In this document: piece after piece, positions 35,416-42,905 of the stretch
Layout: each line of letters opens with the position of its first letter
Position numbering within the stretch: the stretch's first letter is position 1
Source: RGIG8124 sp045130665
GTDB taxonomy: Bacteria > Bacillota > Clostridia > Christensenellales > CAG-917
Direction: 5' to 3'
DNA: 64,000 nucleotides
Assembly: GCA_045130665.1 (NCBI GenBank)
Contig: JBGUQC010000004.1
Location: forward strand, 648,625-712,624
Program-made: the position numbers and the translations under genes
The notes under the pieces: generated by a model
Databases searched by the model: none
What the model saw: the letters and a program-made list of their open reading frames with translations, nothing else
Told to the model about the DNA's origin: nothing

Positions 35416-36389
35416 CTGTGCCTCCCGTCAAGCAAAGTGACGAACTTTACTTTCTTTCCCTTTTCCCAATCCATAACGTAACAATAAATGCCGTTATGAC
35501 GGTTTCTGTTGTTTTTCAAACAGCCTTCGCATTCTTCGATTTTCGGCTCGTCGAATAAAGATAACTGCATTGATTCCATCTTGTGGCAACTGTTGGGAAT
35601 GACGAATTTCAGTCCGTCCATCTGCCATATATTCCACGCAAGTATCTCGGCGATCTCGCGCAGGTATTCTCTTATCGGATACACACCGAACTTGTCTTCG
35701 TAGTAGTCGCAGAATGTAAAGAGTAGGTTTTCACGAGCGAGAAGGACGTTATCCCCCTGCCAGTCATAGCCGTAAATGCTCTTATATGCTTCTTTCGCCC
35801 ACGCGTACCACTCTTGCTCGCCGTCGGTATTTTCGGAAACAATACGGAGTTTTCTGTCCAATAGCCCGATGCGGTTTTTAACGGGTATCACTTCGCCCGT
35901 AACGGTATCGTAGCGACTGGCAAGATAGGGCGCTTCGCCGCAGGTAATCTCAAGGCGTTGCGCCTTAACGTAGTCTTGCCACGTTTTGCCGTCGGGGAAG
36001 GTCAATTTTTCTTCATTTGTCATCCAACCTTTTTCCGTTTCGGTATTAAAGACGTTTTCATGCCCAAACCAAGCATTGTCGATGAGATTGTTTTGTTTAT
36101 TGCATATCCACGATGGCGTGAATACTTCGGCTTTGTCACGGACACGAGAGAGTTGCTCTTGTTTGGTCTTCTCGGTGCGCGGCTTGATGAGATTGCCGTT
36201 CGCTCCGGTGATGGCATAGACGTCGATATGGTCGTTTTTGCCGTAGCCGAAACCTTTTTGAGAATAGTTATCCGTAGCCCAAATGAGATTCTTACCCGAA
36301 GAATTGTCTTTGAGCAGAAAAGACAAAAGAGATGCGTCCATCTCCAGTATCTTATTCTCTTTTACATCAACTCTAATCTCTTTTGCCAT
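35412..36389 (-). CDS. Methyltransferase-like subunit (restriction subunit M type) without motif IV
   Basis: The 325-residue protein has the N6-adenine methylase entry motif AEVFTPSWICNKQ (residues 87-99) and a motif I-like LEITCGEAPYLASRYD (146-161), but no NPPY or DPPY. It may therefore bind S-adenosylmethionine or DNA without transferring methyl groups, or lend motif I to its partner. A Cys-rich end (ECEGCLKNN..HNGIYC) could bind zinc. Similar proteins are annotated as restriction endonuclease subunit M in Clostridia. It is the first gene of the operon, has its own promoter and overlaps the helicase-methylase gene by 4 bases. Confidence 0.75.
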   Translation of the reverse strand: MAKEIRVDVKENKILEMDASLLSFLLKDNSSGKNLIWATDNYSQKGFGYGKNDHIDVYAITGANGNLIKPRTEKTKQEQLSRVRDKAEVFTPSWICNKQNNLIDNAWFGHENVFNTETEKGWMTNEEKLTFPDGKTWQDYVKAQRLEITCGEAPYLASRYDTVTGEVIPVKNRIGLLDRKLRIVSENTDGEQEWYAWAKEAYKSIYGYDWQGDNVLLARENLLFTFCDYYEDKFGVYPIREYLREIAEILAWNIWQMDGLKFVIPNSCHKMESMQLSLFDEPKIEECEGCLKNNRNRHNGIYCYVMDWEKGKKVKFVTLLDGRHR

Positions 36390-36469
36390 TCGTTTTTTAT
36401 CCTTATTTCTCCTGTCCTATTTTACCACTTTTCGTCGTAAAAATCAATGCCGCCGTAGCCCTACTATGA

Positions 36470-36498
36470 ATAATATCGTATCCATTTTACTTTGTAAA
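36470..36498 (-). promoter_or_regulatory. Promoter of the restriction-like operon
   Basis: On the minus strand TTTACA (36493-36498), a 17-base spacer and TATTAT (36470-36475) lie about 80 bases before the first gene's ATG (36389). Confidence 0.65.
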
Positions 36499-36585
36499 CC
36501 GCCATCTGTCCCAATATGGGTACTCCTTGACTTATTCGTTTCGGAGCATATCAGCTTTCCTATTCCATACAAAGCACTCCCAACT

Positions 36586-37290
36586 CTAAATGCGTATTGT
36601 TAAGCTGTCTAACAAAACCCACTGTGTTTGATTTGAGTAATCAATTGTGCCTTCGTTTGCACAGTCGTTTATATCCATTGCGAATTTCATTCTGAACGGT
36701 TCAGACAAACAGTTTTTTAAGTTTATGATATTCGTCCACAAAGAACCGTTACCGTCGCCGAAACTACATTTCTTCAAATTCTTGTTGTCCAACAAAAAAC
36801 GATTATGGCTTACTTCGTTTCGCAATGCGATAACAGCGTCAAGGTCGCGAGATAGTTTATCAATTTTATTAAGATAAAGAGGGAATAACTCTTGCTTATC
36901 TGTTTCAGGCAACTTTTTCGCTTGCGATATCAATTGCCCGAACGTTAGGGAAGATAACGCGCTGAAAAAGCCATCGCCTGAATCCAAGTAACGTTGTAAC
37001 TGTAAAGTATGTATTATTGCTCCACTATTATCGCTATATTTGTTTGAAATAAACGCGCGAATGCTTTCTTCCAAAAGACCAATATATTTATAAAGAACAC
37101 GACGTATCCGTTTATCGTAGCGGAAAGCGGTGGCAATTTCGGCATAAGAAACTTTTTCACCGGAAAGGCTTTCCAGGTGTTGGCGAACGTGATCGTGTTC
37201 GTCAATGCCACGGTATTGAAGATAATGAACCGACTTCTTTTTCTCTTCTTCGGTTATTATTATTTTTTCCCAAAACTCTTCGTACGTCAT
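36586..37290 (-). CDS. Abi_2-like HEPN protein (abortive-infection type)
   Basis: The 234-residue protein resembles Abi_2/AbiD-F proteins: RGIDEHDHVRQHL near residue 27, RYDKRIRRVLYKYIGLLEES near 57-76 and RNEVSHNRF at 157-165. The last is an Rx4H HEPN motif (Arg157, His162), the catalytic pair of HEPN RNases. Such proteins stop growth on phage infection by cutting RNA. The gene begins 7 bases after the nucleotidyltransferase gene, so the pair is probably a toxin with its partner. The C-terminal third has no recognised motif. RNase activity is inferred from the motif. Confidence 0.8.
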   Translation of the reverse strand: MTYEEFWEKIIITEEEKKKSVHYLQYRGIDEHDHVRQHLESLSGEKVSYAEIATAFRYDKRIRRVLYKYIGLLEESIRAFISNKYSDNSGAIIHTLQLQRYLDSGDGFFSALSSLTFGQLISQAKKLPETDKQELFPLYLNKIDKLSRDLDAVIALRNEVSHNRFLLDNKNLKKCSFGDGNGSLWTNIINLKNCLSEPFRMKFAMDINDCANEGTIDYSNQTQWVLLDSLTIRI

Positions 37291-37297
37291 AATAAGG

Positions 37298-37918
37298 CTA
37301 ATCGCAAATCTCGTTGATTGCTTGGATCAATATCGAAAACGAAGCAATATCATCTTGCTTGGACAAGTGCTGATTCTTCAACTTAAGATATCTCGCGCGC
37401 AAATCATTCCACTTTCCGGCGTCCTTTATCGCTTTGATTTTTGTTTGGTAATTACGCGAATTACGAACTTCATTCCAGTAATACTGTCCGGTCGCTTTAT
37501 TGTGTACGATCTTCAGATAGTTGCCGTTGTTTCCTTCGCACATAATGGCAACGTCGAAAGAAAAGTGTAAGCGGTTCCCGAAAATCAACTTCGACGTTAT
37601 CACCGAAGTAGAGTTTTCCGCAGGTTTAAAGCCCAAATCGGGATTCGTTTCGTTAAACGCTTGAATGAACAGTTCCTTTATCTTTTTGGGATTGTTTATC
37701 AGCCCTTGCTTGTCCTTTTGTAGAATAAAATTGTAGTCCAGATCAAACTCGCCATTCTCTCCGTTTTGGGTGATAAGGTTATTGCTTCCACTACCGATCA
37801 GAACGAATTGAAAAGTAAAGTAATCTTTAAGCCAACTCTGTTGAACGTTCTTAATAATGGTTTCGCAAGCGTTTTTTAATTCTCTTAATTCCTGTTTATC
37901 GTATACGTAATCAAACAT
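37298..37918 (-). CDS. Nucleotidyltransferase-fold protein (MNT-like), partner of the HEPN protein
   Basis: The 206-residue protein has the DNA polymerase beta-type nucleotidyltransferase signature: VLIGSGSNNLI (residues 39-49), FDLDYNF (Asp59 and Asp61) and a third acidic residue in HFSFDVAIM (Asp122). All three metal ligands are present, so catalysis is expected. In known HEPN-MNT modules the nucleotidyltransferase modifies or neutralises the HEPN toxin, for example by adding AMP to it. The protein is longer than MntA antitoxins (about 100-150), and the gene is coupled to an Abi_2-like toxin, which is not the usual HepT. Function by analogy only. Confidence 0.75.
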   Translation of the reverse strand: MFDYVYDKQELRELKNACETIIKNVQQSWLKDYFTFQFVLIGSGSNNLITQNGENGEFDLDYNFILQKDKQGLINNPKKIKELFIQAFNETNPDLGFKPAENSTSVITSKLIFGNRLHFSFDVAIMCEGNNGNYLKIVHNKATGQYYWNEVRNSRNYQTKIKAIKDAGKWNDLRARYLKLKNQHLSKQDDIASFSILIQAINEICD

Positions 37919-37941
37919 TATTATTCTCCTAAAACATTTTT

Positions 37942-39816
37942 CTACCTTTTATCTTCTTTATAGCAAATTTCAGATTGTTTTCTGTAGAAAGCAATCCCAA
38001 GTTTCAAAATGCTATAGCCCTGCGCTTCAAGCGGATAGGCATATTCTTTTTCGTCGATTTGATTGAGCGCTTCTTGCGACAACGCGCAGAGTTCGTTCGT
38101 AATCGTATCGGCATTTTTACTTGTCGTAGACAGCACCTTAACTTCGATGATGATGGCGGGCATATTTTTATTGAATGGAACCATTTGGATATCGAAACGA
38201 CCATTGCCGGATTCCCGATTAGACGAAACAGAATACAAATCATTCATCACTGCGTACAGTCCCAACATCAAGCCGTGATAAAAGCCTTCGTTCGACGTAT
38301 CGAAGAAACTTACCGTTTGTTTGAGATAGCGTTCGAGATGTTGTTTCATTCCGTTTATATCGTTATCGATAATCGCTTGTTGAACAGACGACGCCGTAGA
38401 TTGAGCGCGTGAGTCGCCGATCGCCGAAAGAATCTCTTTTCCATAGATCCGTTGGATCTCTTTGTTGGGAATGGAAACATAATAGAATGACGTTCCCGCG
38501 ACGTTCGGACTCTTGTTTAGTTTCAAATAGCCGGCGATGAGCAGAAAACTGAATATCGTTTGAGGATTGTCCTTGATCTCGGGATAGATCACCGAAGTGT
38601 CCACGTCGGCAAGAACCGACTTCCCTTCCAACAAGGCTTGTAACTTTTCTTTCGTTTCTACGGGCGATTCCAAAACGATCTGACGAATGATATCATTGCT
38701 ACCCGTGTTTTGCCAATAGGCTTGCGGTATACATTCGTTTTTGATATAACTGATGACTGACCACGGATTAAACATCTCGTTGGAGCCGAAGCGATACCCG
38801 TCGTACCATTCGCACACTTCGCCGAACTTGCTTTTCTTGCCATAAGCGGCGAGAAGCGTTTTGACTTCTTCCTTCGTAAAACCGAAGTACGTGCTATAAC
38901 GCTCTTTCAGTACCGAATTATCGATGAGATTATTCATGCCGCTGAAAATGCTTTCTTTTGCGACGCGCAAAATACCCGTCATAAAACCGAATGAAAGATG
39001 TGAATTATCTTTGAATCCGCCCGAAAACAAATTGCGCATAAACACAATGATTTTCTCATAATACTTTTTCGTATATCCTTGTTGAATCGGAGTATCGTAT
39101 TCGTCGATGATAATGACAGGTGCTATATCGTAATAGTCATGCAACATCTTCGACAACCTTGCAAGTGCTTCGGTCAATTCTACTTCCGTTTCATTGCCGG
39201 ACAATAGTTTGTTGTAATAAACGATCTCGTTTTTATCCGCTTTCGCATTCTCGCCGATAATTTCTTTATGGCGAATAAACTCTGTTTGAAACAGCGACTT
39301 TATTTTAGCAAAGGTATCTTCCCATGTATCGAACTTAACGTCCTTAAAAGAAAGGTAGATCACGGGATATTTCCCTTGATAAGAGGTGTATTTCTCTCCG
39401 TATGCCCATATTCTTTTATCGGCAAAATAACGAGACGTATCCTCATCGCTCTTCTCAAAAAACACGCGAAGCATATCCATCGTCAATGTTTTTCCGAAGC
39501 GACGGGGGCGCGTAAACAAGCTGACCTTGGGGAGATCGTCCAATATGTCTTTGATTAGATCGGTCTTATCCACGTAATAATAATGACTAACAGCTTCTTT
39601 GAAATCTGACACGCCGATAGGAAGCGGCTTCCGTAAATTTATCAAAGCTCCTCTTTTCGTTCTCCCGTCTACCGGCTTTTCCGCATTCACAGGTATTAAC
39701 CACATTCCATTCTCTTTTTTCGCTCCAATGATTTTACCATCACGACAAAGCATTGTGATTCTGCGTTCTTCTAATTCCCATTTTTCAGCAGCTTCTTGCA
39801 CATTAATGAAATCCAT
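37942..39816 (-). CDS. HTH - AAA-ATPase-like - PD-(D/E)XK nuclease protein
   Basis: The 624-residue protein starts with an excisionase-type helix-turn-helix (residues 1-48, VQEAAEKWELEERRITMLCR and GMWLIPVNA). An AAA-ATPase-like domain follows: PLPIGVSDFKEAV, Walker A RPRRFGKTLT (Lys109) and Walker B VIIIDEYDTPI (Asp238). A C-terminal PD-(D/E)XK nuclease domain has RFDIQMVP and IIIEVKV near residue 560. The AAA and nuclease pair is common in gut Firmicutes and Bacteroidetes and often linked with mobile DNA. The N-terminal HTH is an uncommon addition and could bind the repeats just upstream (39869-39921). The cellular role is unknown. Confidence 0.8.
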   Translation of the reverse strand: MDFINVQEAAEKWELEERRITMLCRDGKIIGAKKENGMWLIPVNAEKPVDGRTKRGALINLRKPLPIGVSDFKEAVSHYYYVDKTDLIKDILDDLPKVSLFTRPRRFGKTLTMDMLRVFFEKSDEDTSRYFADKRIWAYGEKYTSYQGKYPVIYLSFKDVKFDTWEDTFAKIKSLFQTEFIRHKEIIGENAKADKNEIVYYNKLLSGNETEVELTEALARLSKMLHDYYDIAPVIIIDEYDTPIQQGYTKKYYEKIIVFMRNLFSGGFKDNSHLSFGFMTGILRVAKESIFSGMNNLIDNSVLKERYSTYFGFTKEEVKTLLAAYGKKSKFGEVCEWYDGYRFGSNEMFNPWSVISYIKNECIPQAYWQNTGSNDIIRQIVLESPVETKEKLQALLEGKSVLADVDTSVIYPEIKDNPQTIFSFLLIAGYLKLNKSPNVAGTSFYYVSIPNKEIQRIYGKEILSAIGDSRAQSTASSVQQAIIDNDINGMKQHLERYLKQTVSFFDTSNEGFYHGLMLGLYAVMNDLYSVSSNRESGNGRFDIQMVPFNKNMPAIIIEVKVLSTTSKNADTITNELCALSQEALNQIDEKEYAYPLEAQGYSILKLGIAFYRKQSEICYKEDKR

Positions 39817-39868
39817 TTGCTTGGCTCCTATATGTTAATCATCTATATTATATACATTCGCAGGTGGC

Positions 39869-39921
39869 ATGTCAAGATAGATGTCAAGTTATTTTCGCCA
39901 AATGTTAAGTTATATGTCGAG
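39869..39921. repeat. Two pairs of ATGTCAAG-like direct repeats
   Basis: ATGTCAAG (39869), ATGTCAAG (39881), ATGTTAAG (39902) and ATGTCGAG (39914) occur with steps of 12, 21 and 12 bases. The second pair therefore repeats the first. They lie in the promoter region of the HTH-AAA gene and could be an operator or iteron-like site. The spacer to the next gene (to 40009) is AT-rich and otherwise empty. Confidence 0.55.
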
Positions 39922-40009
39922 ATATGCCGATAAAATATTTAAATATATATTAAAAAAACCAGAAACCCTATCAAAAGCCTATTGTAAAATCATATAAAAA
40001 ACATTTTTC

Positions 40010-41143
40010 CTATTCAGCTTTTATTACGGCTACATACTTTGATCCAAACATATGATCTGAATAAAAATCAGTCCACGTGTTAATAGATGCTACCGCATTG
40101 ACATGTCTGATTAATATTCCGTCCATCTCAAGTTCTTTTCGTTTGTTAATTATGTAAGAATGTAAATCATTAAAGTCTAATACAATTCCATTTCCTAACA
40201 CGTTAATGCTTGTTCTTTTCAAAACTGTTTTTTCTTGCAAATACGCTTTCGGATTCTCTCTTTCTGAAAACCTCTTTGTGCATTCGATGGTATCTACAAG
40301 CGACATAAGCATTAATAGTTTATTCTCTATTGTTACTCTTTTAGGCGAAGTCGAAAGCAAATTAAATAAAGAATATCTCCTATAAATAGCATCTTTTTCT
40401 GCACTGTCAGATTTAAATATATTATGTGTTGCTGCAATAAAACAAGCTATCTTTTGTTCTTTCATAATAGCAGGACTAGGATAAATACCAGTCATGCCAT
40501 TTTTCAATTTCGTTTTCAAGTCTCGCTCAACTTTTTTGCAATAATTGGAAAAAACGAGTGCACCTCCAATAATACCATGATCATTCTTTTCGTTCTTATC
40601 ATTTTTTAATTGCTCTTTCCTATATTGGAAATAATTTAAAACCTCGTCATAAGTATATGAGAAAAAACACTTTGTTTCTTCGATTATGGACATATTGTTT
40701 AAATATCTGAACTCTCCGCTTCCATAATCATCCATAAATAGATTATGCTCTTTAATAAGGTTTTCTATCTGTAAATCTTCATCTTTGACTTCCTTCCTAA
40801 AATAACCGTAATCATGCGTTATTGCTGTTTGTAGCCATATTCTTCCAAAATATAGCGATCCTACGCCAGCGGGATATTTGTTCAATTGAAAAGTATCAGC
40901 TAACGCAACACCCAACAACCAAGTTACCATAATATGTGTTGCCCGTTGTTTGTTAAAAATAATCGCATTCGGATCATCGTCCAAAATACATTTAATAAAA
41001 TCCACACAAAGGTTACAATCGTTAATAACTTTTTCAAAGGAATTGAACTTTATTATCTTGTACTCTTCTTCATCAAGACCTATATGCAAGTTCAACAGAT
41101 TATTGTATGTTTGTTCTATAAACTTATATAAAGACAATTTCAT
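40010..41143 (-). CDS. HD-domain protein, probable phosphohydrolase
   Basis: The 377-residue protein is AT-rich and helical. Residues in HD-superfamily order are His70 (QRATHIMVTWLLG), His110-Asp111 (TAITHDYGYF), His189 (NDHGIIGGALV), His240 (AATHNIF) and Asp284 (SLVDTIE). This is the metal-binding pattern of HD phosphohydrolases, which act on nucleotides, cyclic dinucleotides or RNA. No nuclease or GGDEF domain is attached. It is the first gene inside the right end of the element. Its codon use is nearer to that of the host than to the mobilization genes. Defence by nucleotide depletion is possible but not shown. Confidence 0.6.
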   Translation of the reverse strand: MKLSLYKFIEQTYNNLLNLHIGLDEEEYKIIKFNSFEKVINDCNLCVDFIKCILDDDPNAIIFNKQRATHIMVTWLLGVALADTFQLNKYPAGVGSLYFGRIWLQTAITHDYGYFRKEVKDEDLQIENLIKEHNLFMDDYGSGEFRYLNNMSIIEETKCFFSYTYDEVLNYFQYRKEQLKNDKNEKNDHGIIGGALVFSNYCKKVERDLKTKLKNGMTGIYPSPAIMKEQKIACFIAATHNIFKSDSAEKDAIYRRYSLFNLLSTSPKRVTIENKLLMLMSLVDTIECTKRFSERENPKAYLQEKTVLKRTSINVLGNGIVLDFNDLHSYIINKRKELEMDGILIRHVNAVASINTWTDFYSDHMFGSKYVAVIKAE

Positions 41144-41189
41144 AGGTTCACTTCATGGATAGTATTTTTCTTGCTTTTTTAAAACAGCT

Positions 41190-41207
41190 ACTCAAGCACT
41201 TGAGTAT
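41190..41207. promoter_or_regulatory. Perfect 18-base palindrome between the element cargo and rlmD
   Basis: TACTCAAG-CA-CTTGAGTA is a perfect inverted repeat. On the minus strand it could fold with a four-base loop and is followed by GCTGTTTT, so it may end rlmD transcription. As DNA it could equally be an operator for the HD gene that starts at 41143. Confidence 0.4.
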
Positions 41208-41249
41208 GCGATGCCAATCATATGATCATCACGTTTTGTTTTGGAATGT

Positions 41250-42902
41250 TTATATTATCTCAAAATGTTTCAACGCATCCTTGATCACTTCTATCATCTT
41301 TTCCGATGGATGTTGACGAGGACGTTTGAGTTCTTCGACGGCGTTAGGGGCGTCGTACATAGGCAAGCCGTAACTACGTTTGACCTCGGCGATATAAGCG
41401 GTGTGGACTTTGAAACCGTAGTTCTCTTCCACATAAGCTTGTATCATTTTGTAGGTAACCCGCTCCGCTGGTTTATAGACTTGTGCATTCTTTAATAGGG
41501 TATCCGTTTGAATACTGTTGTCCTTGTCGAAATCCACTTTAACTACGATATGACTGTCCGGAATTTTGTGGGAAAGTTGAACCAGCGTTTCAACATGAGT
41601 CGTTTGTGGGAACATATCAAAAGGTTGAATATATGCTATCTCATACTTATCACTAAGCATTTTTATATCTCTACTTAATGTCGCAGGATTACATGAAATG
41701 TAAACTATCTTATCAAACTCAACTTCTTTTGCCTTTAAAACAACTTTTTCATCAATTCCTTTTCTTGGCGGATCAATAAGTAATGCTTTTATGTTTCTAT
41801 CATCAACGAGTTCATCCATAAATTTTCCAGCATCGTCACAAATACAACGAACTCTATTAGACACATTTGTACTTTCCATTAATTTCCTAGCATCTTGAAC
41901 AGCTTCTGGAACTATTTCAACAGCATCAAATTTGGACTTTGGCATACGTTTTGCTAAGTTTGCTGTTAAAATTCCAATTCCTGAATAAAGTTCTACTATA
42001 TTTCCATCAAAGTTTGAAAGCTTTTCGGCAACCTTGTTGTAAAGAGCACTCATAACATCTAAATTTACCTGTAAAAATGAAAATGGGTCAATTTTGACAT
42101 TTATTCCATCTATTTGATGTAATGTTTCTTCACCATACACAAGTTGCTTAGTATCTCCTAAAATTACATTACCTGTCTTTTTGTTTGGCGAGAAATACAA
42201 ACTAAAGGTTGAAAATGCCTCTTTAATTTTAGCAACTAAAGAGTCTACAAAAGGAATCTTGTCTCCAGCACCTACCAAAACAATATCTGGAGTATCTATA
42301 AACCTAACTACCAAATGTCTTAGGAAACCTTTTTTGGTTATCTCATCGTATACACTAACATTATTCTCATTAGCCCACTCTGAAAAAATCTTGATGATAT
42401 CTGCTGCCCATTCTTTATGTAACGGACAAAATTTCATGGAAACTACTTTGTGGGTTTGTTTCTCATAAAAACCTAAAATTACTCTTTCTCCTCTCTTGCC
42501 AAAAGGTAATGCAAGTTTGTTTCTATATTCCCATTCATTTACAGAAACAGGGGTAGGAACATCTACCTCTATTCCAGCATTTTTCTTGAGTGTTCTTTGG
42601 ATATTTAGTCTCTTAATATCTAACTGTTCTGAATAAGCAATGTGTTGCATATCACAGCCACCACATTTGCCATAATACGGACATTTTGGTTTTACTCTAA
42701 AATCGGAACTTTTAATAACTTCAACGATATCACCAAAGGCATAGTCTTTCTTTACATATGAAAGTTTGATTTTAACCTTCTCACCTTTGATTGCACCTTG
42801 TATAAAAATAGGGTAATTATCTATCTTTGCGATACCTTCTCCACCCATTCCAAAGTCTAAAATATCAACTATGAGTTCTTCGCCGATTTTACAATATCCC
42901 AT
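41250..42902 (-). CDS. rlmD: 23S rRNA (uracil-C5)-methyltransferase RlmD with an element-encoded C-terminal domain
   Basis: The enzyme methylates a uracil in 23S rRNA. Seen are an N-terminal TRAM domain (residues 1-60), an Fe-S cluster loop CPYYGKCGGCDMQH, the SAM site VELYSGIGILTANLA, DPPRKGID, the catalytic Cys in YISCNPATLSRD and HVET near residue 438, whose Glu is the general base in RumA. From HVET onward the DNA becomes GC-rich, and 113 further residues follow, with an HTH-like core RVTYKMIQAYVEENYGFKVH and TAYIAEVKRSYG. RlmD normally ends about 10 residues after HVET. The element thus replaces the gene's end. Whether the hybrid is active is not known, though catalytic residues are intact. 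Confidence 0.93.
   Translation of the reverse strand: MGYCKIGEELIVDILDFGMGGEGIAKIDNYPIFIQGAIKGEKVKIKLSYVKKDYAFGDIVEVIKSSDFRVKPKCPYYGKCGGCDMQHIAYSEQLDIKRLNIQRTLKKNAGIEVDVPTPVSVNEWEYRNKLALPFGKRGERVILGFYEKQTHKVVSMKFCPLHKEWAADIIKIFSEWANENNVSVYDEITKKGFLRHLVVRFIDTPDIVLVGAGDKIPFVDSLVAKIKEAFSTFSLYFSPNKKTGNVILGDTKQLVYGEETLHQIDGINVKIDPFSFLQVNLDVMSALYNKVAEKLSNFDGNIVELYSGIGILTANLAKRMPKSKFDAVEIVPEAVQDARKLMESTNVSNRVRCICDDAGKFMDELVDDRNIKALLIDPPRKGIDEKVVLKAKEVEFDKIVYISCNPATLSRDIKMLSDKYEIAYIQPFDMFPQTTHVETLVQLSHKIPDSHIVVKVDFDKDNSIQTDTLLKNAQVYKPAERVTYKMIQAYVEENYGFKVHTAYIAEVKRSYGLPMYDAPNAVEELKRPRQHPSEKMIEVIKDALKHFEII
41580..41594 (-). repeat. attR: right attachment site inside rlmD
   Basis: Read on the minus strand the codons are GTT-GAA-ACG-CTG-GTT, aligned with the attL bases inside the recombinase 3' end. 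Sequence before it (up to HV) is host rlmD; sequence after it belongs to the element. Joining the host halves of attR and attL restores an rlmD end reading HVETVVVLNRK. Confidence 0.7.
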
Positions 42903-42905
42903 GTT

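Larger units (their letters stand above)
23226..41591. mobile_element. Integrative mobilizable element in rlmD carrying a defence-like cargo
   Basis: An 18.4-kb segment, mostly richer in GC than its flanks, is bounded by attL in the recombinase tail and attR in rlmD. It carries a serine recombinase, a relaxase with a candidate oriT, a DUF6291 protein and a sigma-like regulator, but no type IV secretion genes, so it should be mobilized by a helper. The cargo (29043-41143) has restriction-like, HEPN/nucleotidyltransferase, AAA-nuclease and HD genes. Two cargo genes (29043-31373 and 40010-41143) are AT-rich, which points to a mosaic origin. No phage structural genes are present. Confidence 0.85.

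Noticed and set aside
29043..36389. BREX, DISARM or a standard Type I/III restriction system
   Set aside because: There are no PglZ, BrxL, DrmA/B, HsdS or separate Res/Mod genes; the fused GIY-YIG/helicase/methylase layout is different.
41144..41249. tRNA gene as attachment site of the element
   Set aside because: No cloverleaf is present at either end; the junctions lie in rlmD coding sequence and the recombinase is of the serine type.
23199..41600. Prophage
   Set aside because: No capsid, portal, terminase, tail or lysis genes are present; the relaxase and oriT-like spacer fit an integrative mobilizable element.
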